This document shows, piece after piece, positions 36,891 to 46,135 of a stretch of 64,000 nt of DNA (position 1 is the stretch's first letter; every line of letters starts with the position of its first letter). The stretch is from the NCBI GenBank assembly GCA_021815405.1, contig JAKAGV010000013.1, forward strand, positions 1-64,000, in the 5' to 3' direction. The position numbers were made by a program, and so were the translations under genes. The stretch is from Bacteroidota bacterium. GTDB lineage: Bacteria > Bacteroidota > Ignavibacteria > Ignavibacteriales > Ignavibacteriaceae. A model generated the notes under the pieces. The model worked only from the letters and a program-made list of their open reading frames with translations, had not been told where the DNA came from and ran no database searches.

Positions 36891-37316
36891 TTAAAATATA
36901 TCAGCAGACATTAAAATATTCTGAACGAGTGTAATTAGAAATGCCAGTCCTAATGGTTTATATAATAGCCCTTCAAATAAGTTCGTATCGGCTGCTTCGT
37001 AAAAGTATTCTCTATCCTTCTCCGTCATTGCTATAATTGGAACATCCCGGTAGGGGTTCATATTCTTTATTAATTTGGTAGTCTGTAATCCTGAAATGCC
37101 CTTATCCAGATGAAGGTCCATCAATATTAAACAATATTTATTTGATCTTGCTTTTTCAATTGCGGATTCCCCGTCTATTGCAAAATCAATGATGTACTTA
37201 TCTTTTAGAAATTTGTAAATCTTTCTGATTATACTTTTATCATCTTCGACAACTAAAATTTTCAGCTTTTCTTTTTCGCCTTTATGACTTTTTTCCATTT
37301 TATTTTTATTAGTCAT
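36891..37316 (-). CDS. single-domain response regulator
   Basis: A 141-residue receiver protein. After an 18-residue charged lead, it has ILVVEDDKS (acidic pair), phospho-acceptor Asp67 in LILMDLHL, Thr98 in IIAMTEKD and Lys in LLYKPLG. There is no output domain, so it passes phosphate on or acts by protein contact. It belongs to a group of signalling genes on the minus strand with a RR-PAS-GAF protein, an Rcp1-like regulator and a large hybrid-style kinase, but is separated from them by ~300 nt. Confidence 0.9.
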   Translation of the reverse strand: MTNKNKMEKSHKGEKEKLKILVVEDDKSIIRKIYKFLKDKYIIDFAIDGESAIEKARSNKYCLILMDLHLDKGISGLQTTKLIKNMNPYRDVPIIAMTEKDREYFYEAADTNLFEGLLYKPLGLAFLITLVQNILMSADIF

Positions 37317-37622
37317 TATTATTAAAGACCTCTTGCCGTATTTTGATATCGATTTTCTAGTGTTAAACTAATAAAAAAATATATTATTTCAATGCCCATA
37401 ATTAACAAATACAATTTTTTATAATAATTCGATAGATATCTCGTGAATTATGCTCAAACGAAATTTAAGCAGAAAAAGAAGAGACCGGCAGGCTGTAATT
37501 CAGTAATTGAGAGATTAGAAATCCGGCTGCTAATGCTATAAGATATTTTTAAATTGATTTTATAGACAGAAAAAATTCTCATCTTATAGTCAATGCACAC
37601 AAATATTTTGAATTAATTCACC
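37317..37622. other. gene-free spacer of ~300 nt
   Basis: Between the single-domain regulator and the RR-PAS-GAF gene. It is AT-rich with a slightly GC-richer patch at about 37480-37540. I see no gene, RNA or clear repeat in it; it probably holds the promoter of the downstream minus-strand regulator gene. Confidence 0.5.
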
Positions 37623-38885
37623 TTAAGAATGCTTCTGTAATTTTTCATGCTCAATAGTATGAACAGCAGTGGAAAGGTCCATAGATAGATCTTCCAGCAT
37701 CTTTATTTCCTGCTCAAAGAAAAAATTCTTCTTATCTGAATAAAACGAAATTACACCAAATACTCTATTCTCTTTGAGCAAGGGTATGCTTAATACAGAA
37801 TTAAAATTTTTCTTTAATGATAAAGCGTGCAAGATTTTTATAGATTCATCTGATTGGATATCATTACTTACTTGATAATGGCTTTCTCGTAAAGATCTAC
37901 CAGCGGTTTCCAACAATTCATCATTCCCATGCAAAGTAATATGTAGACTTTCAAAAAAGTCTTCCACGTCTCCATTCCACGCTGCTGGTAAAATGGAATC
38001 ACTTACTTCATCAAATAATCCAATCCACACCATCTTATACAGATCTGTTTCAACAGCAATTCTGCAAACTTCATCAAATAATTTTTCAACTTCTCTAAAA
38101 TTAGCAATTGCTTTGTTAACGTCACTTTGAAATATGTAAATTTTATTAATCTTTTTAATTTTTTCTTCCGTTTGCTTACGGCTTGTTATATCATGAAGCA
38201 TTATAAGATATGCCGGTTCATTATCCCATTCAATATCTATTACGGTTAATTCAGCCTTACCTAGTTCACCTTTTTCTCTAAAAATGTCAAGCTCGTTTGT
38301 TTTTTCAGATTTGCTGAATTTTTGAAAATGCGTCCACATTATATCTTCGGCTTTAAGATTAATCATGTATTCTGCTTTTCTGTTTGCAAACAAAATTATA
38401 CCCGATTGATCCGTAATAATTATACCGTCTGAATTCTTGTCGACTATTGTTCGCAGATGCTTCTCGCTTAAACGAAGAGATTTTTCAGCTTCAAGCTTTG
38501 CCAGTAAATTCTGCTTATTTATCATTGCAGTATGAATTGCAGGTGCAAGCTGCCTAATATGTTCTTTGATAACATAGTCTTCAGCGCCTGCTTTAATGCA
38601 CGCAACTGCTGTCTCTTCATTCATTGATCCGGTAACAATAATAAACGGAATAGTAGGATCATATTTTTTTGCTATAGCCAAAGCCTGCATTCCGTCAAAT
38701 TGAGGTAAAGCATAATCGGACAAAATAAATTCCGGCTTGAATTCATTCATAGCATTAATAAAATCTTCCTTTGTGTCTACGCACTTAAATATGCAATTAA
38801 TTTCTGCCTTTCTAATTTCTCTTTGCATTATTTCCATGTCCGTCGGCAGATCTTCAACAACTAAAATCCTTAATGGATTTTCCAT
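37623..38885 (-). CDS. response regulator with PAS and GAF domains, no output domain
   Basis: A 420-residue cytoplasmic protein. The receiver (1-120) has Asp57 in FILSDYALP, Thr in FIIVTGS and Lys in DYVIKEH. A PAS domain follows (about 135-235, VDKNSDGIIITDQSGIILFA). The C-terminal GAF domain (about 255-415, LYKMVWIGLFDE and SVLSIPLLKENRVFGVISFY) is clearly related to the GAF of the large kinase upstream. No kinase, cyclase or DNA-binding domain is present, so it probably relays signals by binding the nearby kinase. 21 nt after the Rcp1-like gene, so the three are an operon. Confidence 0.88.
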   Translation of the reverse strand: MENPLRILVVEDLPTDMEIMQREIRKAEINCIFKCVDTKEDFINAMNEFKPEFILSDYALPQFDGMQALAIAKKYDPTIPFIIVTGSMNEETAVACIKAGAEDYVIKEHIRQLAPAIHTAMINKQNLLAKLEAEKSLRLSEKHLRTIVDKNSDGIIITDQSGIILFANRKAEYMINLKAEDIMWTHFQKFSKSEKTNELDIFREKGELGKAELTVIDIEWDNEPAYLIMLHDITSRKQTEEKIKKINKIYIFQSDVNKAIANFREVEKLFDEVCRIAVETDLYKMVWIGLFDEVSDSILPAAWNGDVEDFFESLHITLHGNDELLETAGRSLRESHYQVSNDIQSDESIKILHALSLKKNFNSVLSIPLLKENRVFGVISFYSDKKNFFFEQEIKMLEDLSMDLSTAVHTIEHEKLQKHS

Positions 38886-38906
38886 AATGTACCTTTCGTT
38901 TATTCA

Positions 38907-39347
38907 TTAATTTGGCGGCTGATTAAGAATAAGCCAATAAAATCCAATCTCTCTAATAGCTTCAATAAATTTATTTGAGTCCACAGGTTTAACAACGTAA
39001 CTGTTTACTCCAAGTTTATAACTTTTAACTACATCTTTCTCTTCTTGTGAGGATGTAACAATAACAATAGGGATAGATTTAGTTCGCTCATCTGACTTAA
39101 CTTTCTTCAGAACTTCGAGACCATCAATCTTCGGCAGTTTTAAGTCTAAGAATATTACTTTAGGACTTAGATTTAAATCTCTTCCTTCATATTCACCAAG
39201 CCCGAATATATAATTAATAGCTTCCTCGCCGTCAGTAAGCACCTGGATATGATTTAGTATTTTTATCTCTTTCAAAGCACGCAGTGTCAACTCCGCATCG
39301 AAAGGATTATCTTCAACTAAGAGAATATCTAAAACACCTGTATTCAT
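38907..39347 (-). CDS. Rcp1-like response regulator
   Basis: A 146-residue receiver of the Rcp1 type that usually partners phytochrome-like or PAS/GAF kinases. Seen: ILLVEDNPFDAELTLRAL at the start, Asp68 in VIFLDLKLPKIDG, Thr in VIVTSSQEE and Lys in SYVVKPVD. It lies 2 nt after the 886-residue kinase gene, so it is the likely phosphate acceptor of that kinase. No output domain. Confidence 0.93.
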   Translation of the reverse strand: MNTGVLDILLVEDNPFDAELTLRALKEIKILNHIQVLTDGEEAINYIFGLGEYEGRDLNLSPKVIFLDLKLPKIDGLEVLKKVKSDERTKSIPIVIVTSSQEEKDVVKSYKLGVNSYVVKPVDSNKFIEAIREIGFYWLILNQPPN

Positions 39348-39349
39348 GT

Positions 39350-42010
39350 TTAACTCCTTTTGTTTGGTAATGCAAAAAAGAATGTCGCACCTTCATTTAT
39401 TTTTCCTTCTGCCCAAACACGTCCGCCATGGCGATGAATAATCCTTTGAACAATTGCCAGACCGACTCCGGTTCCTTCAAATTCAGTTGCTTTATGCAAG
39501 CGTTGGAAAACTCCAAATAGTTTATGTACATATTGCATATCGAAACCGACGCCGTTATCCTTTATAAAATAAATATTCTCATTTTCGCCGGGGCAGCTTC
39601 CTATTTCAATAATTTGATGTTCTTTTTGCGAAGAAAATTTTAACGCGTTCCCTATTAAGTTTCTCCAAACCTGCCTCATCATTGAACTATCTCCTAAAGC
39701 ATCGGGAATATTTTGGACATAAAATTCGATATTACCTTTCTCTCCTTCTTGAACAAGCTCAGAGAAGATTGATCTTGCCATTATCTCCATATCTATTTTT
39801 GATTTATTAACTACCTGTTGGTTCAAACGTGAGAACGACAGTAGATCGTCAATAAGCATTCCCATCTTCTTTGAATTGATTATTATTATATTAAGTAACC
39901 GTTTCCCCTCATCATCGAGCTTTGAAGAATAATCTTCAAGAAGTATTTTGGCAAATCCATCCAAGGCTCTTAGTGGAGCGCGTAAATCATGAGACACGGA
40001 ATAAGAAAATGCTTCTAGTTCCCTTACGGCAGTTTCAAGCTGGGAAGTACGATGCAAAATTTTCAGCTCAAGCTCATCGTTTAATTTTTTAATTTCCTCC
40101 TCTGCTTGTTTTAGTGCCGTAATATTTCTGGCTGCTGCAAAAACTCCCGCAACATTCCCTTTCTCATCTTTATAAATAGACGCATTATATATTACCGGAG
40201 TTTTGTGTCCATCCCGATGCTTTAATTCCAAGGCAAAGTCCTGCACGAATCCATCCCGGAAAACTGTCTGATAACCTTCATTTGCTCTGTCGGGCTCAGT
40301 AAAATAATTTGAAAAATTGCTGCCGATTAATTCTTCCCTTGTAACTCCTGTAATTAATTCTACCGCTTTATTAACATCAGTAATTTTTCCATCTGCGCTG
40401 ATGGTAACAAGAGGATCAAGGTTTACTTCAAGTAAATTGCGATTGTAAGCATTAGCTAACTTTACAGCTTCCTCGGCTTTTTTGCGTTCAGTTATATCTA
40501 TTCCCATTTCCAGAATTAATCTTGAGCCATCGTTGTCGGTAAATGGAAAATCGTTAATATCATAAACTCTATTGTCCGGTCCAATCCATTCCCAATGCTG
40601 CGAAGAATTTGTATTAAAGACTTTATAGGTTTCACATTGTTCACAAGGTTCATCTAGTCCGAAAAGATATTCATAACATTTTCTACCGTTGGATTTACCG
40701 AATCGCTCCTCAAAATATTTATTTGCATAGGTTACATGATAATCTTCGTTAAGCAGAATCAAATATGCTGGAAGCATCTCCATCAAATCGTTCATTCTTT
40801 TTCGTTCGGCTTTAACTGCTTCTTCTGCCTTTTTACGTTCTGTAATATCTCTCGCTGCTGCAAATACTCCTTGAATTTCTCCTTCTTCATTTTTGTATAC
40901 TGCGGCATTATAAAGGACATCTATATTTTGTCCCGAAGTATTTTTGATTGTTAAATTGTAATCTCTAACGAATCCTTCCTTTAATACCTTCTTATAACCT
41001 TCGTTTGCTTTATCAGGCTCCGTAAAGTAGTCAGAAAAATTGCTTCCGATTAATTGTTCGCGTTTTACTCCGGTTACAGAAACAGTTGCTTCATTCACAT
41101 CAGTAATTTTACCTTCATGACTAATGGTAACTAATGGATCCAGGCTTGATTCGATGAGTCCCCTGGCATATAGAGAAGCTCTGCGGAGTTCTGTTAGGGC
41201 TTGCTGTTTTTTATTTTCGGTATTTATTGATTCAAGCGCAAAGGAAATATCTATACAAATTTCGTTAAAAAGTTTGATCTCATCTTCATTGAAGAAATTT
41301 AATTCTTGAGAGTATATATTTAATGATCCGGTAACTTTATTCTCAAAAAAAATCGGGAATGCGGCAGAAGATTTATAATTCAACTTAAGAGCTTTGTCTT
41401 TCCACGGCTCCATTCTCTTATCATTCTTGATATCATTGCAAACAAAATAATTTCCTTTTAGAATTGCTTTGCCCGTTGGTCCTTCTTTAAATCTGTTTTC
41501 TTTGATGGAAATATGTATCGCATCTAAATAATCGTCTACTACACCGAAATATGATATCGGTAAGACAACTCCTGTTTCATAATCTACTTCTCCGATCCAT
41601 GCCATTTTAAATTTTCCAATGTTGACGATGATCTTACATATTTGATCAAATAATTTTCGTTTATCATTTATCCTTACAATCGATTGGTTAATCTCTGAAA
41701 GAACGGAATAAATACTATTTAAACGGTTTAAGTTTTCTTCAGTTATTTTCCTTTTTTCGTTTTCTGCTGCAAGTTGATTTACAAATTGATTTTGCTTTTT
41801 ATAAACTACGTAAACTACCAGTACCGCTACAATTGTGGCAAAAATATCAGTAATCATCTGTGAAACTTGTAAATCAAGGTCGGGGATAACTGCTCTTTTT
41901 AGTGTTTGGAAGAAGAACATTCCAATAAAAACAATTATTACAGTATAGATTATTGTAATAACCAATTTCCGCTTAGGTTGTGAACGGGTGCTGTTATACA
42001 ATTCTTCCAT
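39350..42010 (-). CDS. membrane-anchored GAF-PAS-PAS-PAS sensor histidine kinase
   Basis: An 886-residue kinase. Two N-terminal TM segments (about 17-36 and 48-67), GAF domain (about 95-265), then three PAS units: PAS1 and PAS3 share almost the same text (GKITDVNEATVSVTGVKREQ and GKITDVNKAVELITGVTREE), PAS2 has the GRKCYEY...PCEQC cysteine pattern seen in a PAS subtype. The H box reads YSVSHDLRAPLRALDGFAK (near 670), followed by an HATPase with NALKFSS and GTGVGLAIVQRI. The GAF lacks the usual bilin Cys environment I would expect, so light sensing is not supported. Forms an operon with the Rcp1-like and RR-PAS-GAF genes. Confidence 0.93.
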   Translation of the reverse strand: MEELYNSTRSQPKRKLVITIIYTVIIVFIGMFFFQTLKRAVIPDLDLQVSQMITDIFATIVAVLVVYVVYKKQNQFVNQLAAENEKRKITEENLNRLNSIYSVLSEINQSIVRINDKRKLFDQICKIIVNIGKFKMAWIGEVDYETGVVLPISYFGVVDDYLDAIHISIKENRFKEGPTGKAILKGNYFVCNDIKNDKRMEPWKDKALKLNYKSSAAFPIFFENKVTGSLNIYSQELNFFNEDEIKLFNEICIDISFALESINTENKKQQALTELRRASLYARGLIESSLDPLVTISHEGKITDVNEATVSVTGVKREQLIGSNFSDYFTEPDKANEGYKKVLKEGFVRDYNLTIKNTSGQNIDVLYNAAVYKNEEGEIQGVFAAARDITERKKAEEAVKAERKRMNDLMEMLPAYLILLNEDYHVTYANKYFEERFGKSNGRKCYEYLFGLDEPCEQCETYKVFNTNSSQHWEWIGPDNRVYDINDFPFTDNDGSRLILEMGIDITERKKAEEAVKLANAYNRNLLEVNLDPLVTISADGKITDVNKAVELITGVTREELIGSNFSNYFTEPDRANEGYQTVFRDGFVQDFALELKHRDGHKTPVIYNASIYKDEKGNVAGVFAAARNITALKQAEEEIKKLNDELELKILHRTSQLETAVRELEAFSYSVSHDLRAPLRALDGFAKILLEDYSSKLDDEGKRLLNIIIINSKKMGMLIDDLLSFSRLNQQVVNKSKIDMEIMARSIFSELVQEGEKGNIEFYVQNIPDALGDSSMMRQVWRNLIGNALKFSSQKEHQIIEIGSCPGENENIYFIKDNGVGFDMQYVHKLFGVFQRLHKATEFEGTGVGLAIVQRIIHRHGGRVWAEGKINEGATFFFALPNKRS

Positions 42011-42789
42011 TTTTTATTTCCCTAAATTTTAACTTCATTTATTCCTTGGAGAATGATTTTTGATTGCAAATTTTTATTTTTATTTAGCAATCTCGGCAAA
42101 CATAAAATCATTTTTACTGTAGTTATTAAAATTCAGCGTTTTATTTTTTCAAGATGCACTCTGCCAACATTTCATTTATTTACAGTAAAAGAAATTTACT
42201 CATTAAAAGAAATCAAAAGTTCACAAGCTGTTCTTAATAAAATTTTTATCACTGCCCTTGTGAAAGAATTATAAAAATTTCATTTTGCATGATGGTAAAT
42301 TTCTGAAATCTTATAATGTTGGAAATACCCCCACTTTCATTCCCACCATTGCATGTTTAAAAATTATTTTTTTAAGTAATAAGTTAAATTACTTTCATTT
42401 TCTGATGATAAACTAAAAAATTGACCGGTTAATGTCAATAAATCTTTTTTTGGTAAAAATGAAAATATTTTGAGTAAAAAATAATATCGTTTACGATTTA
42501 AAAAAGTAATTATGTAGGTTGCTAGATCATATTAAAATAAGGATAAAGTTAATAAAATTTCTGCATCCGCATTCTCCCTCTAACAATTTCGAACAATTCG
42601 TTCGATAATCCATGCAAAGTTATTAAATTGAAACTAAGGACAACCATAATATAATCTTCCATAATCAAAATCGCTAATATTGATTCAATTTTCAAATATT
42701 TCAAGATGTGAGATGAATTACTTGCCAAATGAAAATTTTATATTTATTTTTCGACTTATCAAGTAAATTAGTCGATAACGAGTGCTAAA
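42011..42789. other. long divergent intergenic region (about 780 nt)
   Basis: Lies between the large kinase (minus) and TetR (plus) starts. It is very AT-rich. I see two symmetric sites (TCGAAC/GTTCGA at 42589-42605 and TCGACT/AGTCGA at 42751-42775). A short GC-richer patch at about 42315-42355 holds a minus-strand frame ending VGMKVGVFPTL that may be a gene tail remnant. The 73-codon plus-strand frame at 42053-42274 has no protein-like composition. No RNA gene was recognised. Confidence 0.5.
42751..42775. promoter_or_regulatory. probable TetR operator
   Basis: TCGACT (42751-42756) and AGTCGA (42770-42775) form a symmetric site with a 13-bp centre, 15 bp before the tetR-type start. A TTGCCA (42723-42728) with TATTTT after 16 bases could be the promoter, so the site would overlap the transcription start, the usual place for self-repression. 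Confidence 0.45.
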
Positions 42790-43398
42790 ATGTCTGAAAT
42801 TTCAAAAGAAAAAGAAAAGTCAATTTTGAATGCCGCAAGAAAAAGATTTGCACATTACGGCTTTTCAAAAGTAACAATGGATGAAATAGCCGGCGATGTG
42901 GAAATGGGTAAAGCATCGCTCTATTATTATTTTCCGACAAAGGAAGACCTTTTTAAAGCAGTTGTAGTTCAGGAACAAAGTGAGTTTGTAAATAACATTG
43001 AATCTCTTCTAAGGAAGCAAATTTCAGCTGCAGAAAAACTAAATGAATATGTCGAACAGCGCCTTAAATATTTCCGCGATTTGGTAAACCTGGGTGCTTT
43101 AAGCGTTCATTCTGTATTCGATATTAAGTCAATGTTTAAAAAACTGTTTGAAGACTTTGAAGCGCAGGAATTGATACTTCTTGGGAAAATTATCGAAGAA
43201 GGCAAAAGTAATGGAGAATTTAGTAATGATTTGTCCAAGGACTTTGTAAAAATTTTTCTCCATATTCTGCAGGGATTAAGATTCAGAGTTGTTAAACTTT
43301 TGAATGAGCACAAAGCTGATGAAGATACTTATAAAAATCTTGAATGCGAAATGAAAATCGCTACCAATTATTTAATAAAAGGAATTAGTTGTAAATAA
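42790..43398 (+). CDS. TetR-family transcriptional regulator
   Basis: A 202-residue regulator. The N-terminal HTH (about 8-55) reads ILNAARKRFAHYGFSKVTMD, EIAGDVEMGKASLYYYFPTK, as in TetR proteins; the C-terminal domain (60-200) is helical and variable, binding an unknown ligand. It is followed after 36 nt by an EmrA-like adaptor, EmrB-like pump and TolC-type gene on the same strand, so it most likely represses this exporter and responds to its substrate. Confidence 0.93.
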   Translation: MSEISKEKEKSILNAARKRFAHYGFSKVTMDEIAGDVEMGKASLYYYFPTKEDLFKAVVVQEQSEFVNNIESLLRKQISAAEKLNEYVEQRLKYFRDLVNLGALSVHSVFDIKSMFKKLFEDFEAQELILLGKIIEEGKSNGEFSNDLSKDFVKIFLHILQGLRFRVVKLLNEHKADEDTYKNLECEMKIATNYLIKGISCK

Positions 43399-43434
43399 TT
43401 TTTTAGAGAATTTAAATTCGTGAAGGAATAATAA

Positions 43435-44430
43435 ATGGCACAAAATGAAGAATTAAAAAATAAAGTAAACATTGATTCCAGGAATGGCAACAATGGTGCA
43501 GATGAAAGTATCGATGAGGTTCCGCTTTTTAAAAAGAAAAGGATGATAATTCCGTTACTCCTACTCTTGATAGCCGCTGCTGTTGGCGGATATTTTTGGT
43601 ATATAAATATGCAGGATTTCGTTTCTACCGACGATGCTTATGTAGATGCCAACAGCGTCTCCATCAGTTCAAAAATGCTTGGAAGAATTAATTATCTTGG
43701 AACAGATGAAGGAGATACTGTAAAAGCCGGGCAGGTGCTGGTAAGACTTGATGACAACGATTTAAAGGCACAGGAAGCGGCTGCAAAAGCAGGTCTTGAA
43801 TTAGCAAAGAATAGTATTCCGCTTGCACAGGTAAATTTAAGCCGAGCTCAGGATGACTATAATAGAGGTCTATCGCAATATAAGAGCGGAATAATAACGA
43901 AAGAGCAATACGATCATTTACAAAAGGCTCTTGAAGCTGCCAAAGCGGAACTCAATATCGAACTTACAAAAATTCCCGAGGCAAAAACTAGAATTGGTGT
44001 AATTGAATCCCAATTAGCTAATACCACAATTACAGCTCCGATGGATGGTGTAGTGGCTAAGAGGTGGGTTCTTACAGGCGATGTTGTACAGCCAGGGCAG
44101 CCGATATTTACAATTTATGATTTGAAAAACATATGGATAACAGCGAACCTGGAAGAAACAAAGCTTGCTCACGTAAAGCTTGGTGAACCGGTAGAAATTG
44201 ATGTTGACTCTTATCCTAATATAAAATTCTACGGCAAAGTATTTGAAATTGGTAATTACACTGCATCCGAATTTTCATTAATTCCACCGAATAATGCCTC
44301 CGGCAACTTTACAAAAGTAACACAGCGTGTACCGATAAAAATTTCAATTGACGATCCTGAAAATACTCACAACGTTCAGCCGGTATTAAGACCCGGAATG
44401 TCTGTTGAAATATCTGTGAAAGTGAAATAA
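43435..44430 (+). CDS. EmrA/HlyD-type membrane fusion protein
   Basis: A 331-residue adaptor. TM at about 35-56, then periplasmic. The family pattern FVSTDDAYVDANSVSISSKM, the coiled-coil hairpin (about 115-180) and NTTITAPMDGVVAKRW are all present; the C terminus has VLRPGMSVEISVKV. It connects the MFS pump to the TolC-type channel encoded downstream. The order TetR-adaptor-pump-channel, with small gaps, points to one operon. Confidence 0.92.
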   Translation: MAQNEELKNKVNIDSRNGNNGADESIDEVPLFKKKRMIIPLLLLLIAAAVGGYFWYINMQDFVSTDDAYVDANSVSISSKMLGRINYLGTDEGDTVKAGQVLVRLDDNDLKAQEAAAKAGLELAKNSIPLAQVNLSRAQDDYNRGLSQYKSGIITKEQYDHLQKALEAAKAELNIELTKIPEAKTRIGVIESQLANTTITAPMDGVVAKRWVLTGDVVQPGQPIFTIYDLKNIWITANLEETKLAHVKLGEPVEIDVDSYPNIKFYGKVFEIGNYTASEFSLIPPNNASGNFTKVTQRVPIKISIDDPENTHNVQPVLRPGMSVEISVKVK

Positions 44431-44447
44431 GCCGGAGACTTAAATTA

Positions 44448-46073
44448 ATGTTTGGTTCGAAAAAAAAATCTATAAGAGGCGCTGCTTTAAATCAGATATC
44501 TTCTCTTCACCATGAACACTCTTCTTACAAATGGTGGGTGCTCGGCAACGTGATGATTGGAACTTTTATGGCGGTGCTCGATGCGACTATTGTCGACGTT
44601 TCACTCCCCAAGATTATGGCTACATTTGGTATCGGAGTCGATACTGTAAAGTGGGTTGCTACTGCTTACCTGCTTGTGTTTGCAATAATGCTGCCGACTT
44701 CCGGCTGGATTGCAGACCATTTCGGTTATAAAAAAACTTATGCAACCGCACTTAGTCTTTTCACTCTTGGCTCGCTTCTTTGTTCTTTATCGTGGAATGA
44801 ATCTGTACTAATTCTGTTTCGTGTAATTCAAGGTGCTGGTGCAGGCTTAATGATGCCTGTAGGCATGGCAATAGTAATGAGAGAATTTCCGCCTGAGAGA
44901 CGAGGTATTGCCCTTGGTTTCTGGACAATTGCCGCAGCGGCATCAGTTTCACTTGGTCCAACACTCGGTGGTTATTTAATAGATAATTTCGCATGGCATT
45001 CCATATTTGATGTCAATGTGCCGGTTGGTGTAATCGGAATTTTTGCCACGCTGGTAATTCAACGTGAATATAAAACATCAACTTCCAGGAAGTTTGATAT
45101 AATAGGCTTTGTGTCAATGGCAATATTCTTAAGTGCTCTGCTGATTGCCCTCTCGGATGGAAATGCCGATTGGAATACCGGCGGTTGGACTTCACCGTTT
45201 ATTATTGCCTGCTTCACAATTTCTTTAATCGGGTTTGTAGTGTTCATGATTGCCGAAACAAACACTAAGCATCCGTTGATTGACCTCAGTCTGTTAAAGA
45301 ACTTTAACTTTGCGATGGCAAATATTATTCTATTTATTTTTGGTATGGGAATGTTCGGTAGTACATTCTTATTGCCTCTTTACTTGCAAAACGGTCTTGG
45401 ATTTACCGCATATCAAGCAGGCTCTCTATTCCTACCAGTAGGATTTTTACAGGCAACAATGTCTCCTATTGCCGGTAACTTTGCCGACAAAATTAATCCC
45501 AAAATCCCGGCTTTCATTGGAATTGTTTTATTAGCCTTAAGTCTTTTCGTTAATCACTATCTTTCCTTGTTCTCAGAAACTTCATCGATTATGGTTTCTT
45601 TATACCTGCGTGGACTGGGAATGGGATGGATATTTACGCCGCTTAGCACAATGGCACTTTCAGAAATACCAAGAGAACGAATGGCACAGGCTTCTGGTCT
45701 TTATAATATCTTGAGACAAATAGGTGGAAGCTTTGGTGTAGCCATTATGGGTACATTATTAACCGACAGAACAATCTTTCACACTACAATATATGGACAA
45801 GCAGTAAATCAATATTCACCAGTAACGAAAAATGTAATCTCCAGATTATCAATATTTGCACAGCAGGCAGTCGGCGGAACAAGTGCTCTATCTGCAATGA
45901 GGGCAAACGCTCTGGTAATTTATAATATTAGCCAACAGGCTTTTGTCTCGGCAGTAGATGATGATTTCTTTATTGCAGCATTAATAACAATTCTTTGTGT
46001 TGTCCCGATTTTGTTCTTAAGATATAAGAAAAAGAAGAAAACACCGGGCGAAAAAATTGTGGCAATGGATTAA
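44448..46073 (+). CDS. MFS drug:proton antiporter of the DHA2/EmrB type
   Basis: A 541-residue inner-membrane transporter with 14 predicted TM segments. Seen: MAVLDATIVDVSLPKI in TM1 (DHA2 motif), GWIADHFGYKKTY (motif A), and LGPTLGGYLIDNFAWHSIFD (motif C region and its end). It lies 17 nt after the adaptor and 62 nt before the TolC-type gene. Substrate is unknown; drugs, bile-type amphiphiles or fatty acids are usual for the type. Confidence 0.93.
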   Translation: MFGSKKKSIRGAALNQISSLHHEHSSYKWWVLGNVMIGTFMAVLDATIVDVSLPKIMATFGIGVDTVKWVATAYLLVFAIMLPTSGWIADHFGYKKTYATALSLFTLGSLLCSLSWNESVLILFRVIQGAGAGLMMPVGMAIVMREFPPERRGIALGFWTIAAAASVSLGPTLGGYLIDNFAWHSIFDVNVPVGVIGIFATLVIQREYKTSTSRKFDIIGFVSMAIFLSALLIALSDGNADWNTGGWTSPFIIACFTISLIGFVVFMIAETNTKHPLIDLSLLKNFNFAMANIILFIFGMGMFGSTFLLPLYLQNGLGFTAYQAGSLFLPVGFLQATMSPIAGNFADKINPKIPAFIGIVLLALSLFVNHYLSLFSETSSIMVSLYLRGLGMGWIFTPLSTMALSEIPRERMAQASGLYNILRQIGGSFGVAIMGTLLTDRTIFHTTIYGQAVNQYSPVTKNVISRLSIFAQQAVGGTSALSAMRANALVIYNISQQAFVSAVDDDFFIAALITILCVVPILFLRYKKKKKTPGEKIVAMD

Positions 46074-46135
46074 CGGAACGAGATTAATTTAATCACTATA
46101 AATTTTAGAATAAACTTTAACCAGCAGAAAAAAAA

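Noticed and set aside
42053-42274. Plus-strand frame of 73 codons in the tetR upstream region
   Set aside because: Phe/Ile/Lys-rich translation of AT-rich DNA, no ribosome binding site and no recognisable fold.
44531-45265. Several open frames in other phases inside the EmrB-like gene
   Set aside because: All lie within a strongly supported transporter gene and show no independent start signals or domains.
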